Part shown: piece by piece, positions 35,205 through 48,978 of the stretch
Numbering within the stretch: position 1 is the first letter of the stretch
How the letters are laid out: each line of letters begins with the position of its first letter
Origin: Knoxdaviesia capensis
Lineage: Eukaryota > Ascomycota > Sordariomycetes > Microascales > Gondwanamycetaceae
Direction: 5' to 3'
Assembly: GCA_001510575.1 (NCBI GenBank)
Contig: LNGK01000008.1
Coordinates: forward strand, 2,470,314-2,534,313
Length of the DNA stretch: 64,000 bases
Made by a program: the position numbers and the translations under genes
The notes under the pieces: generated by a model
What the model was told of the DNA's origin: nothing
Database searches by the model: none
What the model saw: the letters and a program-made list of their open reading frames with translations, nothing else

Positions 35205-35880
35205 ATGAAACACCGCCGCACAATCCTCTCCGCCATGCTGGCCACGGCCGCCGGCATCCGCGTGGCCGCGCAAGACACCCCCGCCTCGTCGGTCGTGTCG
35301 ATCTTCCACCCGCAGATCAGTCCGTTTGCAGCATCCGGCTCCGTCATCGCGTACGACGAGGCCGCCGGCCGCACAACCTACGCAGTGCTATGTGTTGATT
35401 GCCCGTGGGTGGTCCAGCCGACGGTGGTCATGGCCGAGGCCTCGGCCGAGGTGCACGCGTCGGCGCCGGTGATGTAAGGACCCTCTGTGTTACTCTCGGG
35501 GAGAACCGCAGAGCATGAATATGAGACCGCTGACGCAGAGAAAAACCACCAGATCCGTCGAAGGAACCTGCTCCTGGGCCACCACCGCATCGCCCACAAC
35601 CGCAACCTGCACCGAAACGAACCACTGGTCGGGCCAGGACCCGGTGATCGGCATCCACACATACCACGACGTCGACAGCATGATGGTCCCGCTGACCTTG
35701 ACGGCCGGCATCGAGAAGCTGGCCGAAGCCACCGCGTCAGGCGATTCGCCCGAACCCTCGGCCACCGTTGAGCCGGAGTCACCGCCCGGTGACGGCGCGG
35801 CAGCCGGCTCGCTCCCGCCGTCAGGTAATGCCATGATGGCGCTGGTGGCGGGTGTTCTGGTGGCGACGTTGATGCTGTAA
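35205..35880 (+). CDS. GPI-anchored-type secreted protein, unknown function (copy 2)
   Basis: Exons 35205-35473 and 35553-35880 encode 198 aa. The 79-bp intron has donor GTAAGG, a CTGAC branch site at 35530-35534 and a CCACCAG acceptor. Without splicing the frame stops at 35475. Residues 1-22 form a signal peptide. The mature protein carries the family words S-V-V-S-I-F-H-P, T-T-Y-A-V-L-C, C-S-W-A-T-T and V-P-L-T-L-T-A-G-I-E-K-L, then a Pro/Ser/Glu spacer and a terminal hydrophobic segment after P-P-S-G-N-A, consistent with GPI attachment. It has the architecture of the protein at 30,044-29,138 and is probably a distant paralogue. Likely location is plasma membrane or wall; function unknown. 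Confidence 0.82.
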
Positions 35881-36242
35881 ATAGATTAGGGGGGGTTCGA
35901 GTGGTGAGGAGCAGGAGTTTTCGGATTGCTTGGGGTTGGGGGTTTATGCGTGACGAATGGGGAGTTCTGGAGGCTGGGTTCTAAACAATGCGAAGGCGGA
36001 GATAGAGACACCGGGAAGCATGCTCAACTTCCTTCAATTGCGTATGCAAATAGACTAGACAAACAACGAGTTAATGATGATGCTGGCTAGAATGAAGTAA
36101 TAAAACTCTCCATGAACTACATGTTGCGCGGATTAGAGCACGGGGCTGGAAATGTATCTCCATGTGCCAGCAACAACAATATTCTAACGTCGGTACATCT
36201 CAGTACACCGACCTCCGCGCCAAGGTCACCGGCCACACCACA
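35881..36242. other. convergent 3' intergenic region
   Basis: About 360 bases between the stop codons of the GPI-type gene (+) and the leucine-rich-like gene (-). Nothing beyond presumed 3' UTRs was seen. Confidence 0.7.
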
Positions 36243-37971
36243 TCACTCCGTGGAGACCCATATCTGCTTCCCCCGCCCCTTTCTCTGCTTGATCACATGT
36301 CGTTCCAACCTCGCACCCTTGGCCTTGGCCACGTCGGACTCCCCTTCACGCCCCGAGAGCATGACCGCGGTGACCATGCTCCAGTCGCGGTCCCACCGGA
36401 TACCGGTATCCAACACTGGCGAGCCTTCATCGTCGTTTTCATCGTCAGGGCCGTCACCCTGCTGCCGAGCGGAGGAGTTGTGCAACATCCTCCCACCGCC
36501 GACATCCCACCGGTTCCACGCCGTGGGACTCCACGTCACATCCGGCACGCGCTGCGCGTACAGCACCGACACCCACTCGGCGCAGCCCGACAGGTCGAGG
36601 TGCTCCAGCCGGTACGTGTTGCGGCTGAGCGTCTGTAGCGCAATCACCGCGTCCATCCACTGCTGGGTGTCCGCGTCGCCGCCGCCGCTGCTGCTGCCCG
36701 GCAGGAGCTCGGCCAGCGGGATCAGCGGCGGCGGCGGCCAGTTCGCCAGGCTGAGGTGTGTTATTGCCGCCAGGTGGCGCGAGAAGCGCAGCAGCTGCTT
36801 CCACGCCACGGCAGATGCGATCTTGCTGCCGCCGTCGGCGTGGCGCGGCAGTCCGAGAGAGAGGTGTGTGAGGTTGGGGAGGAGGTCGCCCGGCCGCATG
36901 CTGGGCGGCAGGGGGGGCAATGCGGGTTCTGTAGTCAAGCCGTCGGTTGGTGCTGTGGCGGCTCCGTCTGCGTCCTCCTGGTCCCACTTCTCCGGCACGT
37001 CGGCCTCGACCCAGACCGACGAGTCCGGTCGAGACGGACTCCCCCGGCCGCGCGCCGCGGTCGGGAACAGCAAGTTCGCCAGCGAGTGCAAGCTCCCGTG
37101 GACCAGGAAGTCCGGCGGCACGTAGAGCTGGCTGAACCCGATGTTGCGCTTAGCCCGGACCCGCCAGGACTCCGGCGCCGCCGCCTCGGCGCCATCGACG
37201 TGGCCGAGCAGGATCCGCAGCGTCGAGATGCGCATGTCCGGCCGCATCTGGCCCATGACACGCACCAGCCCCTCGCGCACATTCGGCGGGAAGCTCGCCA
37301 GGAACACCGCCGGCTCCAGCGGCTCGTGGTGGATCGACTCGAAGCGGTGCCAGTTGTGCACGATCACGCGCAGCACGGTGGCCACCAGGCTGTGGCGCGC
37401 GGGCGCGTACGCACCCGGGAATAGCGGGACCACGGTCTCGCCGCGCCGGACGGCCGAGCCCTGGTCGGACGGGATGGGCGGCAGCGAGGCCCGCAGCCGG
37501 TTGAAGTCGTCCAGGGCGCCCAGGTCGTACGTGCTGAGCCAGCTGCGCGGCGGCAGTGGGCCGGCGGGGAGTCGCCTCCCGCTGGGCAGCATGCGGGTCT
37601 GGCGGATACTGCGCGGGAGCGGCGGCGGGTATGCCGGGGTCGGGAGCTGCAGCATGCGCTGGACTTCGGGCGGCATGCTCGGGTGCACGGCCAGGCTCTC
37701 GGCGATGGCGGCCGGCGACTCCGTTATCGCTCGGCGGCGCATGTCCGCCAGCATCTTGTTGACGCCGCTGTTCTGATCATTTTCTGTGTATTTTGGGCTC
37801 TTTCGTCAGTCAGGGGAACGTCCGTCAGCGGAGACGGGGTGGTTACACCGGGAACCGCGGGGCGGGACACGGACCTTGACGCCTCTGGGCGGATGCCGGC
37901 GACGGCGTCAGCGACGCCGGAGGGGTGGACGGTGGCTTGGAATACTGCGAAAAGTGCCGTTTCTTTGGCAT
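36243..37971 (-). CDS. leucine-rich-repeat-like conserved fungal protein, unknown function
   Basis: Minus-strand exons 37971-37875 and 37783-36243 encode 545 aa. The 91-bp intron has donor GTCCGT, CTGAC branch-like motifs and a CACAG acceptor. The short first exon opens with M-P-K-K-R-H and S-K-P-P-S-T-P-P, which I recall as a conserved start of an ascomycete family; an ATG at 37754 would give only 503 aa. Two segments, L-T-H-L-S-L-G-L and L-E-H-L-D-L-S-G-C, have the LxxLxL spacing of leucine-rich repeats, with I-T-H-L-S-L-A-N between them. There is no signal peptide or TM helix, so it is probably intracellular. I remember some database entries of this family labelled tafazzin, but I see no acyltransferase H-X4-D motif and do not adopt that name. 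Confidence 0.8.
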
Positions 37972-40900
37972 TCCTGGAACAAGTACTACACTATATAGAT
38001 GTAGGTATGTGAGGCTGGTGGTGGTTTTGGTTATCTCCGGGTGGACGTCCGGATACGCGGGGGTTTTGAAGATGGGGTCGGATCTAGAGCGAAATGAATG
38101 GTTGAAGAGGGGAGAAGCTCAGGAACAGAATGTTCACAGCTCTGGATTAGGTCTTATTATATACGGTGATATTTAGATTTGTGATGCTGATTTTGGCAAA
38201 TTGGAACCAAACGAGGCCAAGTCAAGAATTTTCGCGATGAGTCGACAAGATGAGTTGAAGCAATTGATGCATGACTGCATGTCTGCCTGGATACCTTGTG
38301 GATACAAAAGAATGCCTACAGACTTCACCGATATCCTTGTACTCTTTAGGTACTATCACCTGACGTTGATTGATAATGGTTTTGAGCTAAGATCGAAACA
38401 CGAGACTTTCTAACCTTCGAGAAATTTCATTCTCTTCAAGATTCAAATGATTTGGTCTTGTTTCATGGTCAAGTTGAATCTATTTCACTTTTCCTTCTTT
38501 CTACCAGAATTAGTTTGATCCGCTCACTGAGGCCTAACCTATCAGAATCAAACTAACCCTAAACAACCCTAAATCGGCTCTTGATCAACTCTAGATCAAC
38601 CCTAATTAGATCTCCTCTCCGAGTATATGCAAGCGACACGAATATTCTAGGAGACACAGCCAGCGATGGTTTATGCCATATACAAGGCTTATCCCATGCT
38701 CTTTTTGCATCTTAAGCGGTAGCTATCGGGACACAGCTTGGGCCCTCCCCTGCTACCACCAAAATGACGGCTTTGAATAAGCCACACTCTACGCCCCAGA
38801 ACCCGAGACAACCAGTCTGATCTCAGCGGTTCCAGCAATCACAAACCAGTGATTGACTCGAACGCCGCTTTTGCAGGTGCTCAGGCACTGAAATTCTCTC
38901 TTTCCAGCCGGTTCCAAGGCCGTCGTCTTCGCGGAAACTCTCTTTCCCGAGCCTTCTCGCGTCAGCCTGCTGGTGCTCCGTGGAACCGACACACGGCTGG
39001 GCATCTTGGTCGTGCGTGGTGTGTGTACGTGTGTAGAGGGTGTCCCGTGGAATATCTGCGTGCAACTGCTTGCGTAGTCACCGCGGCCGCTTGATCGAGA
39101 GCAGTGTGGGTGCAGTCGCAAAGACCAACACCACCCTCGTATCCATCGACGTAGCCAGACAGAGAGAGACAGAAGAGTCATGGCGCAAACACAACATCAC
39201 AACATGCAACAGTGGTTCACGCACCCGTTCTCCTCTCCCAGACACCTGCTGAGGCGTTTGTGTGTCTGTTCGTCCGTCATTGTGTACCATTGAGAGAGCA
39301 CGGCCATCGTTTCTGTGCCACTCGCCGCCCGTCAGCTGCAGCTTTCCCTCTCTCCCTCTCTGTCCCGTCGGAAATCCGGCTGAAGAAAGGATTTCGGGTG
39401 TGTGCGTCCATGCCAGCGCCTGCAAGGGGCCAGACCTGGGAGTCCTCTGTATGTCAGTTGCGCCCCTTATCGGTGTGCCCGTGGGAGCAATAAACGGCTG
39501 GTGGCCCGGAACTGCGGGACTGTTAGCCCGACACCCGGACGTCTCATCCAGTGGTTGAGGGAGCCCGACGCGGGTTTGAGGAAGAGGCAAAGACGAGGAG
39601 CGAGAGGGGGGAACAGGTACCGAATACAAAGGCTGGCGTGGAACGTTGTACGTGGTATTCTTCCCTCTGACGCTCTGGGTATGGTGATCCGTAAATGTCC
39701 GAAGGACACAGACACAGACACAGACACAAACACAAGCGAAATAGACACACGCCCGTATCCCCAGACTCGCTCCGCTCTCTCCAACCTAGGATATACTAGC
39801 ACCTCGAGAGCTCAATAGAAGTATATCTTTCAAGATCACATATCAACTTGGTTCTCTCCAGCAATATATGGTGCAGGCCAGACCTCAGCTGGCGGTGTAG
39901 TTTCGGCTGCCGAAAGTCGACGGGCAGGCAGGAACAGCACATCCAGCAACAGCCGGTGATTTTTTTGGACGGTACAGCGCCATCTGAAAGGGGCTGACAC
40001 CATATGCAGGTAATCAAGTTTCCGGCGACGATCGCAGCTTGTACCATGAAGGAGATCTATGTCCCCTATGTCCTCCGTAGAAAACATCATCTCGTTTAGC
40101 AATGACACTTTAGTATGGGGACCCCACACATTTTGCACTTACACACACACACATCTCCACTGTTGGTGGCTCGTGTGTGTAAGTCATGATCACCATACCA
40201 TGTCTCAGATATGGCTGTCACGTTCAGAAAACCGAGAGCACCTGAAGATCAACCCCAAAGTACGGTCAGACATCGAGGGGCCTTATCAGTGTACAAAATG
40301 TACCGGCCGGTGTCGGTGACTTGCCATGCCAGTCCAGGCTCTGGCAGGTGGTCTTGCGTGGCCGTCTCCTTCCACCCTCCAACATCAAGGCTGGCGTACA
40401 TTTGGGGGGGTATGGGAGAGCTGTGTGTCTTCGTGTTCGGTCCAGTTCATCTGACTGGTTGAGCACAGACACACACTGAAGGGCACATTCTCGCTGAATC
40501 CGTCCCGTCTGCACTCACGCCCCCCTTATTCAACAGCAGATTGGAAGTAACATTATCCCGCGTTTTGGACGTACCTTGTAAGTTACTTGATGGTTTTCCG
40601 GCTGACGAAGAGCACGCTGGCACGGGAACCTTGATGTCCCTGCACTGGGCCTCGCCTTTTTCTGGCTCATAGGTTCGAACGGCTCCTCAACCGGCGAGCA
40701 GTGCACGGAAGGCCTGAGAGTAAGCACACTTCGCGGTGTTCTTTTTGTTTGCCGTGTTTCCAGGCCATGGCGGTTTCTTTTCCCAGGGCTTTCTCACCCA
40801 GGAACTCTTCTGAGGTGTGGGCCGCAAAATCCACACGGCATTGTCGGGCGAGACCTCAACCCCCAAAAGGCCAGCCACCAAACGCGGAATAGGCGGGTTC

Positions 40901-43900
40901 GGCGTCCGAGAAAAAAAAGCAAATAATGTATAACCCGATGGTTAGTTCGTTATGCGGTTTGTTCGTCGTTGGTTGAGTTGGAGATTCAACAGAGCCGGGA
41001 AAAAACGAGGGCTTTGTGGTCTTCGCGTTCCGTTCGCTATCACCAACTTGGAAGATATGCAAATCTTTGCCCCTCATTCCGTGCTTTCTTTTTTCGGTCT
41101 CCTGTTTCTCGCGTCTTCGCCCGAAGGAACAGGCGGTGTAACTGAAATTTGGAGTTGATTCGGGGTTTTCGCTGAATACGCGAGGAAAAAAAGGAAAATG
41201 AAAAAAAGGTGTGTGTGTCGGAAGTGAAATGTGAGTGCTCGCATTTAACCCCTAATTTGTGCAAGATACATCACCCAATGAAAAAGAAAAAGAAACGATT
41301 ACGTGTATAGTATCGGCGCGTGGCGTTGTCCAAACTCACGCAGGAAGGTGTCGCTCGCTCGTGCCTTCTTCGCTCGTCCGCTCATGTGGCTCTTTCTCTC
41401 TCTTCGTTCGCCGTGCAGCGCACCTGCCCGTGACGGCCCCGCGTGGGATGTGTGTCCTATCTCGTCTGTCTCATGGCACAAGGAAGGTGCACACTACCTC
41501 CGGCGACTCGTCCTTCCGCGCGGTCTGGACCTAAAGATAGAATGGAACGAATTTCAAAGAGAAAGAGTGTGTGTATGCAATTAAACAGCACAGATTAGGT
41601 GGGGGGGGCGTATGTGCGGTCTTTTCTTCCCTGCTTCAGTATATGAATAACGTGTGTGTGTGTGTAGGTGTCTACAGTATACTACTGTACATACTGGAGC
41701 TGCACGAGAGCATCTCTATAAATGGCTCCTAGTATACAGGCCTTATGCATGCCGTTAAGCTTCCAAAAACATCAGCAAATACAGTACTGCTCCCGCCAAG
41801 GACGGCATCTCATTGTGTGCCCTGAATATAAAGACCGCCACTTATGGAGGCCGGAGGATTGAGCAGGTTTTGTGCGACTGCAGAAGTGCTGTGTGTGTCT
41901 CCTTACTACAATATAGTATCACTCCCGGTCACCAGTTCCATCTTGTATGTAAAACCTCGCATTCCGGTGCAGCTATTCCGAAGTGAGAAGTCGCCCCAGA
42001 CTCTGAAAAGGCTCCTATCACTTACAGCAAGCAGCATTCCTTTCCCCACACCCCACACTTAAATCCGCCCGCACCTCTCTAGACGACTTTTTGATAGGCC
42101 CACCAGAGAACGACCTCTTGTTCAATATACTCCGACATTAGCATGGTGCAGTCCGACTCTTTGACACTCTATCAAATTCCAAGTCACTTTACTGTATAGA
42201 TACGCTCAGGGCATTTGCTCCTGCATCGGAGCTGAATCTTCCCGTTGCCCTTGTCTCTCTGTCTCCCCCGTCTTTCCCCCCGCGTTTTCCGGGGCTAGAG
42301 AAACGAAAAGTCCAATAGGCGGTGCTTCTTCCCTTTTCCCCCCACTCACTGATATAACGTTGCTGTTAAGTGAGCGGCCGTTTTGCGAAACGAAGATAGA
42401 AAAATGCAGTGTCAGGTGTTCCCTTTATCTCCTTCTCCTTTCCCCCCTCCACCCAGCTTGGCCTTGGAGACAGCATGTTGTTTTTCCGGACTTCACTGGG
42501 CGTGGGGGAGAGCATTACAATCTGGTCCAGATACAGAAGCTCGTCCCAGCCTTGCCGAGAGGGGACGAGGGGGAATATCATAACCCCGGCTCCGGCGTCC
42601 AGGAAAAGGAGGACGTGAGCCCAGTTTCCAACTACGAAGACGATAGCAGGGGCCTATGTTCTTATCACAACATCTAACCCGCAGTTGCACGCTGGATCCC
42701 CCTCCTTGCTACCCTGATCGGCTGGAAACGGCAGAGTTTGGGGAGCAGAAGAGGAGACCGTTCCCCATCCAGGTTTAACGTGAGGAGAGGATCTGGGTTT
42801 TCACGGTACCATGTTTCCATATCAAGCTAGACACCACTGTATTTTGTGACAGGTTTCTTCGCTTTTCTCTGGTGACCTGACCCGCATAGCAACGAGCAGA
42901 AAAGATACAAAAAAGCATCAGACCCCCTCTTCCCTTCCCCAATGCTCAGACCAGAAAATAAAATTCATCCAGTGGGGTTTTCATATCTCTTCCGTAACTT
43001 GCTCATATATCAGAAAAGATCACAGACCGTCTATTCCCGCTGTTGGAGATATGTGAGACCTACAGCTCGGTGGCGAAAACATGGGCGAAAAGAATGAGCA
43101 ACTAGACTTTTAAGAGAAAAAATGAGGAGATGGCGATAGTGACTTGGCAACTCCGCATGTATACCACTTCTCACTTTCTGACCGTTTTATGTATCCCTTT
43201 TTTGTTTTTTTTTTTTGTTTTTTTTTTGGGGTAGGCGCACGAATCCCGAGTCGCCTCACACACCAGAACTGCGAAGATACGGTCATGATGCATCCATCGA
43301 ACGAGGCTCGTCGTTCTCAGGCGTCATTCGCCTGGAGAGCGCCGTCTCCACAGGTCCCGAGGACTCCGGGGCCAGCCTCGCGACTGGTGTTAAAGTCGTG
43401 CTGTTGTAGGCTGTCTGGGCCAAGTCGCCCCGCTCCCGATGCATGTATTTCTGCATCCATGAGTATTGTACGCCCAGAGACAGTGAGAATACATGGAGAT
43501 TCCGTTGTCTGGTTGTGCTCTGACGGTGGTGGTGGTAACTTCTTCCATCGGCCAGTAACCGCCGTATCCGTGTGTGTTCTATCAAAGCGAGACTGACCCA
43601 GTTTCTGGCTGAACTTTCCCCCACGGGGACCCCGCAAAAGCTGTAACCCAATCTCACCACTGTTATCAAACCCTTGAACGGACAATCGACTCTCCAGACT
43701 GTTCTCTGCGGCGTAATACCACAGCATAGCATTGTCATATCACAAATTACAGCCACCTTTGAAGAATAAAAAGGTTCCCCCCGCTATGCGATAGATGCAA
43801 TCAACACCCCGCCCTTGGCAGGCAACAAGCAAAAACAACCGGTGCCCCCTTTTAATATTTCTTCGTAGGCGCCGTTGTCAATCGAAAATATATCACGGCT

Positions 43901-46900
43901 TCTATAGGCACTCGAAAACTCGCCAGCCAGCGAGTTGCAAAACACAGTCTCCAACTTCTTGCACAAGCGAGAGCGGGAACCGGAAAATCCCACCAAGACC
44001 AAAGAAGGGTAGCTGCTTCTTGGCGACAGGCTGTTCAAGTTACGTATATATGCCCACACTCAACCGCAGAAAGTTGGAGAGACAGAGAGCACAGAGCAGG
44101 AAACTCGAATCAGCCCGGAAGCCTCGTCTCCGAGCCCAGCACAGCAGCACACCATAGTGCAGAGCGGGCGGTTGCCTTCTGTGTGTAATCTTGGGTGTGT
44201 TTCCCAACCTTTTTATTCCTATCAGGTGAGAGGAACGTGTAATAGCAAGCTGAGTTTCTCTATCAGTGGCACTGTTTCTTTTCTCGCTTTTTTTTTTTTT
44301 GGAGTCAGATGAGAGGCTGTTATTGGGGGAATAACAACCGCCGGAAGCATCTCACGGGCGCAGCAGCAACACTCGCGCTCTGTGGCACGATCTTGTCCCC
44401 AATCTCCTTCACCGTGTTTAGGAGACACATCGAGGAGGAATCACAGAGCGAGACCCAAAATGGAGAGACGGAAGAGTCACACATGGAAAAGTCGCGCGTG
44501 CTTCTCGCGGGTCAGGACCTGAACATGCCCCAGGCTGGGCCCTTCTCCCAGACTTGTGCGCGTGTAGAACATACCAGGTAAAGTCGAACAGCGCTGCATA
44601 TCACAGTGACTTCACCGGGGGTTTTTTGTTCGCGAAAAAAAAGTCCGACCTCACCCGATTATGGCATCATTCATCGCCATTCTCACGCTGGCTGTGGGGA
44701 GAGAGAGCGCGCGAAAGAGAAGGCAACCACGGTTTCACACACAACCACAGAACCGTGGGCGCGCGCTCGCGCCCTGTATTCCCCAGAACGGGGGAGGGGG
44801 GAAAGCGGAAAACATCGTGGTTGGCGAGTGCATTCTGCGGGGTGGTGGTGGTGATGATGATGATGCAAGAACACAAAGTGGCATGTGAAGACAGATTAGC
44901 CCAGAATCCCATGGATTGGTTCTTTTTTTTAACGTCCGGATCATCTCCATCGCCGGAAAAGCCGGAGGGATGGCATGGAGAAAGAGGGAAGCACGAGAGA
45001 GGAATCCGCAAGGGTTTGGATGTTAGTGCTGGTGCCGATCACGATGTGTGTGTGTGTGTGTGTCCCCAGCAAGAACCGTGCAAGTAGAGTAGCCAATAGT
45101 GCATCCGCACTCGACAGCAGTTTAACCAGTCACGGTCTTCTGCTTCTAGTCGTCTGCCGGCACACACTTCGAACAGCGGGTTCGTTTCCTCGATGACTTC
45201 CGCCGATGCGAGCCATCATGCCCACGACAGCCCAAACCCGCCCCAGCGGAGCCCGTCGAAAGTCGAGTTGTGTTGTTGTAAGGCTTCGATCGATTTGATG
45301 TCATCGGGCCAAACGCCGATGCGCCGATTGTTGCAGGTCCCGGCGGGACCTTTTTTGTTCGTCTGCGTTTGCAGTCTTTGCCCGCGCTCTCGGCCTGGGC
45401 CTTGGGCATCCATTATCTCTCCAGTAAATGATACCTAATAGGAATATCCAAAGATATCCCCCAGCCCACCCGACGTAGCGTATAAGGGAGGGGGGGCGTG
45501 TGTGGTTTGTTTCATGGAAACAGTGCTTTGGTCTTTTGCTGTGGTTGTGGACTCAGGCATGACGATACACGTCAAATCGTGGAAAGGGCAACAGGCGAGC
45601 CAGCGAAAGTTGCATACAGGTCCAACGGTAGCCCCATATGGAGAAACCAGCCTCGAAAGTCGGTCAAGCCGTTCAGGATGTGAGGTGGAGGGGGCGTGTC
45701 TCCGGTCCAGGTGTTGGTGGTGTTCAAACAAACCCACCAGGACAGCACGACAGAGGGCCGTCAGGAACTTTACAGAACACGTAGTACTTCTGCCAACCCA
45801 CTATAATGGAGACAACAAGGCACCCAGCCGGCCTTATACACATGGCCGGCCCAGCCAAACATAAAAAAGAAAGTGTCGACTCATAACTTGGAGATACACG
45901 TATTGTCCCGGCACACCCGCCCAACATTTCTGGAGCAGGCGCCCGCGCAAATGGAGAAAATTGCGGCGGTGCTGGCAAGTTCGTCGGTGATGGGGAGAGA
46001 GCGAGGGAGACCAAAGACGAGATCTATCGGACACGCCGCTCCACGTCATTACACAGAAAGCACGGCAAACAGGAAAACATAATCATATTATTTTTAATAA
46101 CCTTTTTCGATATCGGAGCTTTTACTTTCGACTATCTTTTTCTCCTGTCCAGATGGAAGGAGAGGCAACGTAGCGTTTTAGTATGAAGGAATGCTTCCGG
46201 AAGACCGGGGAAGGCGACATAAGGAAGGAAGGAAGGCAGGGGTGGCAGCTGAGAGATCAAAGGGAAGGAAGGGAAGGAAGAGAAAGAAACGGAATGGCTC
46301 CGAACGAAGGAGGGAAGCAAGAATCTCGGCCGAGATAAGATTCGCACGTGCGAGGCAATATTCTCTACGACAGTGCCAGGCTGGGGAGAGAGAGAGAGAG
46401 ACACAGTGAGTCCGGACCAGGCCAAGTTGACATAACGGCAAGCGCAACAGAGGGGGGCCCGGCCCATCGTCTTTCGCTTTCAAGACTTCACAATCGGACA
46501 TCAAGAAGGCGTACGATGCCTCGTAGCGTTGACTTCCTACCTCCGCGCTCATTTCCTGACGCACGCACACACGCCCACCCGGAAGGGCATCCCGACTGAT
46601 AAGACGACACACGAAAAACGAGGCGGAAAACCAAAGCGGTGAAGCCAAACGAAACGGCGAAAAAAAAAAAAAGGCAGGCAAGCATGTGCTTTGTGGCTCT
46701 TGGCAAAAGGACACAACTGGACACGAAAAGACACAACCACCGACAGAACACCTACAACTGCATCCAAAAAGAGAGACATACATGCAGGACACAGCACACA
46801 CTGCAAGAAAACACAAACACAAGAAACGCTGAGAAGCACGCCCTTTGCACATCTCCTGGGCTCGTTTCGTGAAGTACTGCGTGTGGGTGTGCTCCTTCCG

Positions 46901-47158
46901 CGGGTTTGGGGAAAACGGGGACCACCCAACAACTTTTCTGATAGGGTTCAAGGTCGAGAAACGAACAGCAAGAAAGAGAAATGTCGTCATCGGCTCCGAT
47001 GAAGGACGACTCACACTCACTCACACACCTGTAATCGGCGGTGGCCTCCTCCACTTTTTCTTTTCTCGTCGGTCGTTCCTGGCCCATCATTTTTGTTTAC
47101 CCGTAGGCGTGTTCCGGATTTTGGGGCTGGATATGATATGTCTTTCTGCACTTCTGAC

Positions 47159-47163
<5 letters not shown>

Positions 47164-47192
<29 letters not shown>
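47164..47192. repeat. (GT)n-(GA)n compound microsatellite
   Basis: A GT run passes directly into a GA run; no gene overlaps it. Confidence 0.8.
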
Positions 47193-48484
47193 CCCATATT
47201 CCCCCAACAAAGTGCGACTATGTCTCCAGTCTCTGTGTCCAGAGCACATGGATAGACGGGGGTTCCAGGCCGAAGGAAATGATATCCCGATACAGGCGTA
47301 GGCAAAGGCCTAGCCGAGCGAGTTGGCGACTGCCCCGCGCTGATCCTTTTTTTTTTTCCTTCCTCTCGCTCTCCTTCCATTTTCGCGTTGAGCCCCGTTT
47401 GCTAGCTGTGTTCCCTCCGATATCGTATTTGCCCTCGGTCTTTTTTTTTTTTTCTCTTTTTTTTGCTGCGTTCCTTCTTCCTTCTCCTCCTCCACATTCC
47501 TCCCTTATCCACATATCCGCTCACCGGACTCTAAATAGGAGGATGGCCCCTCCACTCCTTTCCACCCGCTTTTCATCTCCGGGCAGTGTCCGCGTTTTTA
47601 GTTCTTCCTTTTATGAAAAGACTCGAGAGACACTGGCGGGATGCCCCTGGAGGAATAGCTCAGTCCTGCGTTTGAGTAGGTGCAGTTCATTATAATCTCC
47701 TACTACCCACAATCGTACAAGCGAGCAGGTACACCGTCTATACAGTACACGCCATGTTCCGAGTCTGTTATTCCCTGTTTTTCTCTACTCATAATCAGAG
47801 CAAGAAGGCATCACCCTAGTAATTCGAGCTTCATCCCATCCCCTCCGATCACGCCGATCGTCGGCCGGTGTGTTCACGGGTCTTCCTGCAAACTTGACCA
47901 AACTAACAGATTACCATCGCCCAGTATGTCAGAGCCGAGCACGCACACTTGGAGTCAGCCTTTCCCCAAGGCCAGATAGAAGAAGCAACGCATCGGATAA
48001 AGTCCCAGAACATAGCCAAGCCCGCCCGTTATCATATGTTACATTTATTTATTTTTTGACTCTCGCCTTTTCCTCCCCGTGTGGCCGCCATCCCTCCCCT
48101 CCCTGCTCGCATGTAACCCGACCTGCATCAAGCCTGCCATAACCTTCTTTAACCGCGCGTGGTCCACTGGAGCATGTATGTGGGCATTCAATTTTTTTTT
48201 TCTTTGGCAAATCTCTCTCTCCAATGTCTAAAATGCAGAAACAGAATGTCTGGCTTGGTTTCTATCATGCACGGCCTTATCTCTGGCCAACGACTTACCT
48301 CTCTATCCATGTATGTACTGTATGTCTTGTTTGGCTGCTCGTGGAGACCCGCCGTTACACGACGGCATTAGTATCGTTCTGGTGTATCATTGCATGCAGA
48401 CCAGAGCGTCCAAAGCCCTCTTTTTTTTTTGTGTGTCTCTGAAAGTCTTACACACTGGCCCCCGTGGAGAGCAAACTGCCCCCG

Positions 48485-48486
<2 letters not shown>

Positions 48487-48514
<28 letters not shown>
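48487..48514. repeat. (GA)14 microsatellite
   Basis: A perfect dinucleotide run, preceded by a duplicated C-C-C-G-T-G-G-A-G-A-G word (two copies about 20 bases apart). Confidence 0.85.
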
Positions 48515-48515
<1 letters not shown>

Positions 48516-48978
48516 CAGAGGGAGACAACGCCCCAGGAAATTACAGAAAAGATATATTCCCCCGCGCCGGTTGTGTGTCCGTGGCGTTTATCGTGCTTCT
48601 CTCTTCCCCCCTCATCCTCCTCCCTCCCCTCACACTTTTCTGCTCTCTCCGGGCCTTTCCTCTCTCCATGTAAGACAGGAAGGTTTTCCCACTTGCCTCT
48701 CCTCCCCGCCGTGACCGCGAGTCCTATCACACCCACACACACCCCCCCTCAACCCCATTTTGTGATCCCTTTGATCTCCCATCAGCTGAGAGTGTTAGAG
48801 GAAGAGTCCACTTCTTCTCCCCTCTCCTCTCTCCCTTTGCTCCCCCTCAAAAAAATATAGTAAAAGAACACGCGCATGTTCTGTCGTAGTCTCTCAACTC
48901 TCCCTCCGGAATCACCTGCCTTGTCCACACAGCCTTTCCATCTATCTTGGCTAGGTATTCAGAAGAACCACACACACA

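Noticed and set aside
36243..37971. Tafazzin acyltransferase label for the leucine-rich-like protein
   Set aside because: No H-X4-D acyltransferase motif is present; the visible repeats are leucine-rich-like.
46178..47020. 280-codon open frame on the minus strand
   Set aside because: It runs through CT-rich and low-complexity tracts, is very rich in Cys/Ser/Phe, and has no motif or matching gene context.
47649..47700. tRNA-like start (GAATAGCTCAGT)
   Set aside because: No T-arm at the right distance, and the stretch to the matching CTCC is only about 50 nt, too short for a tRNA.
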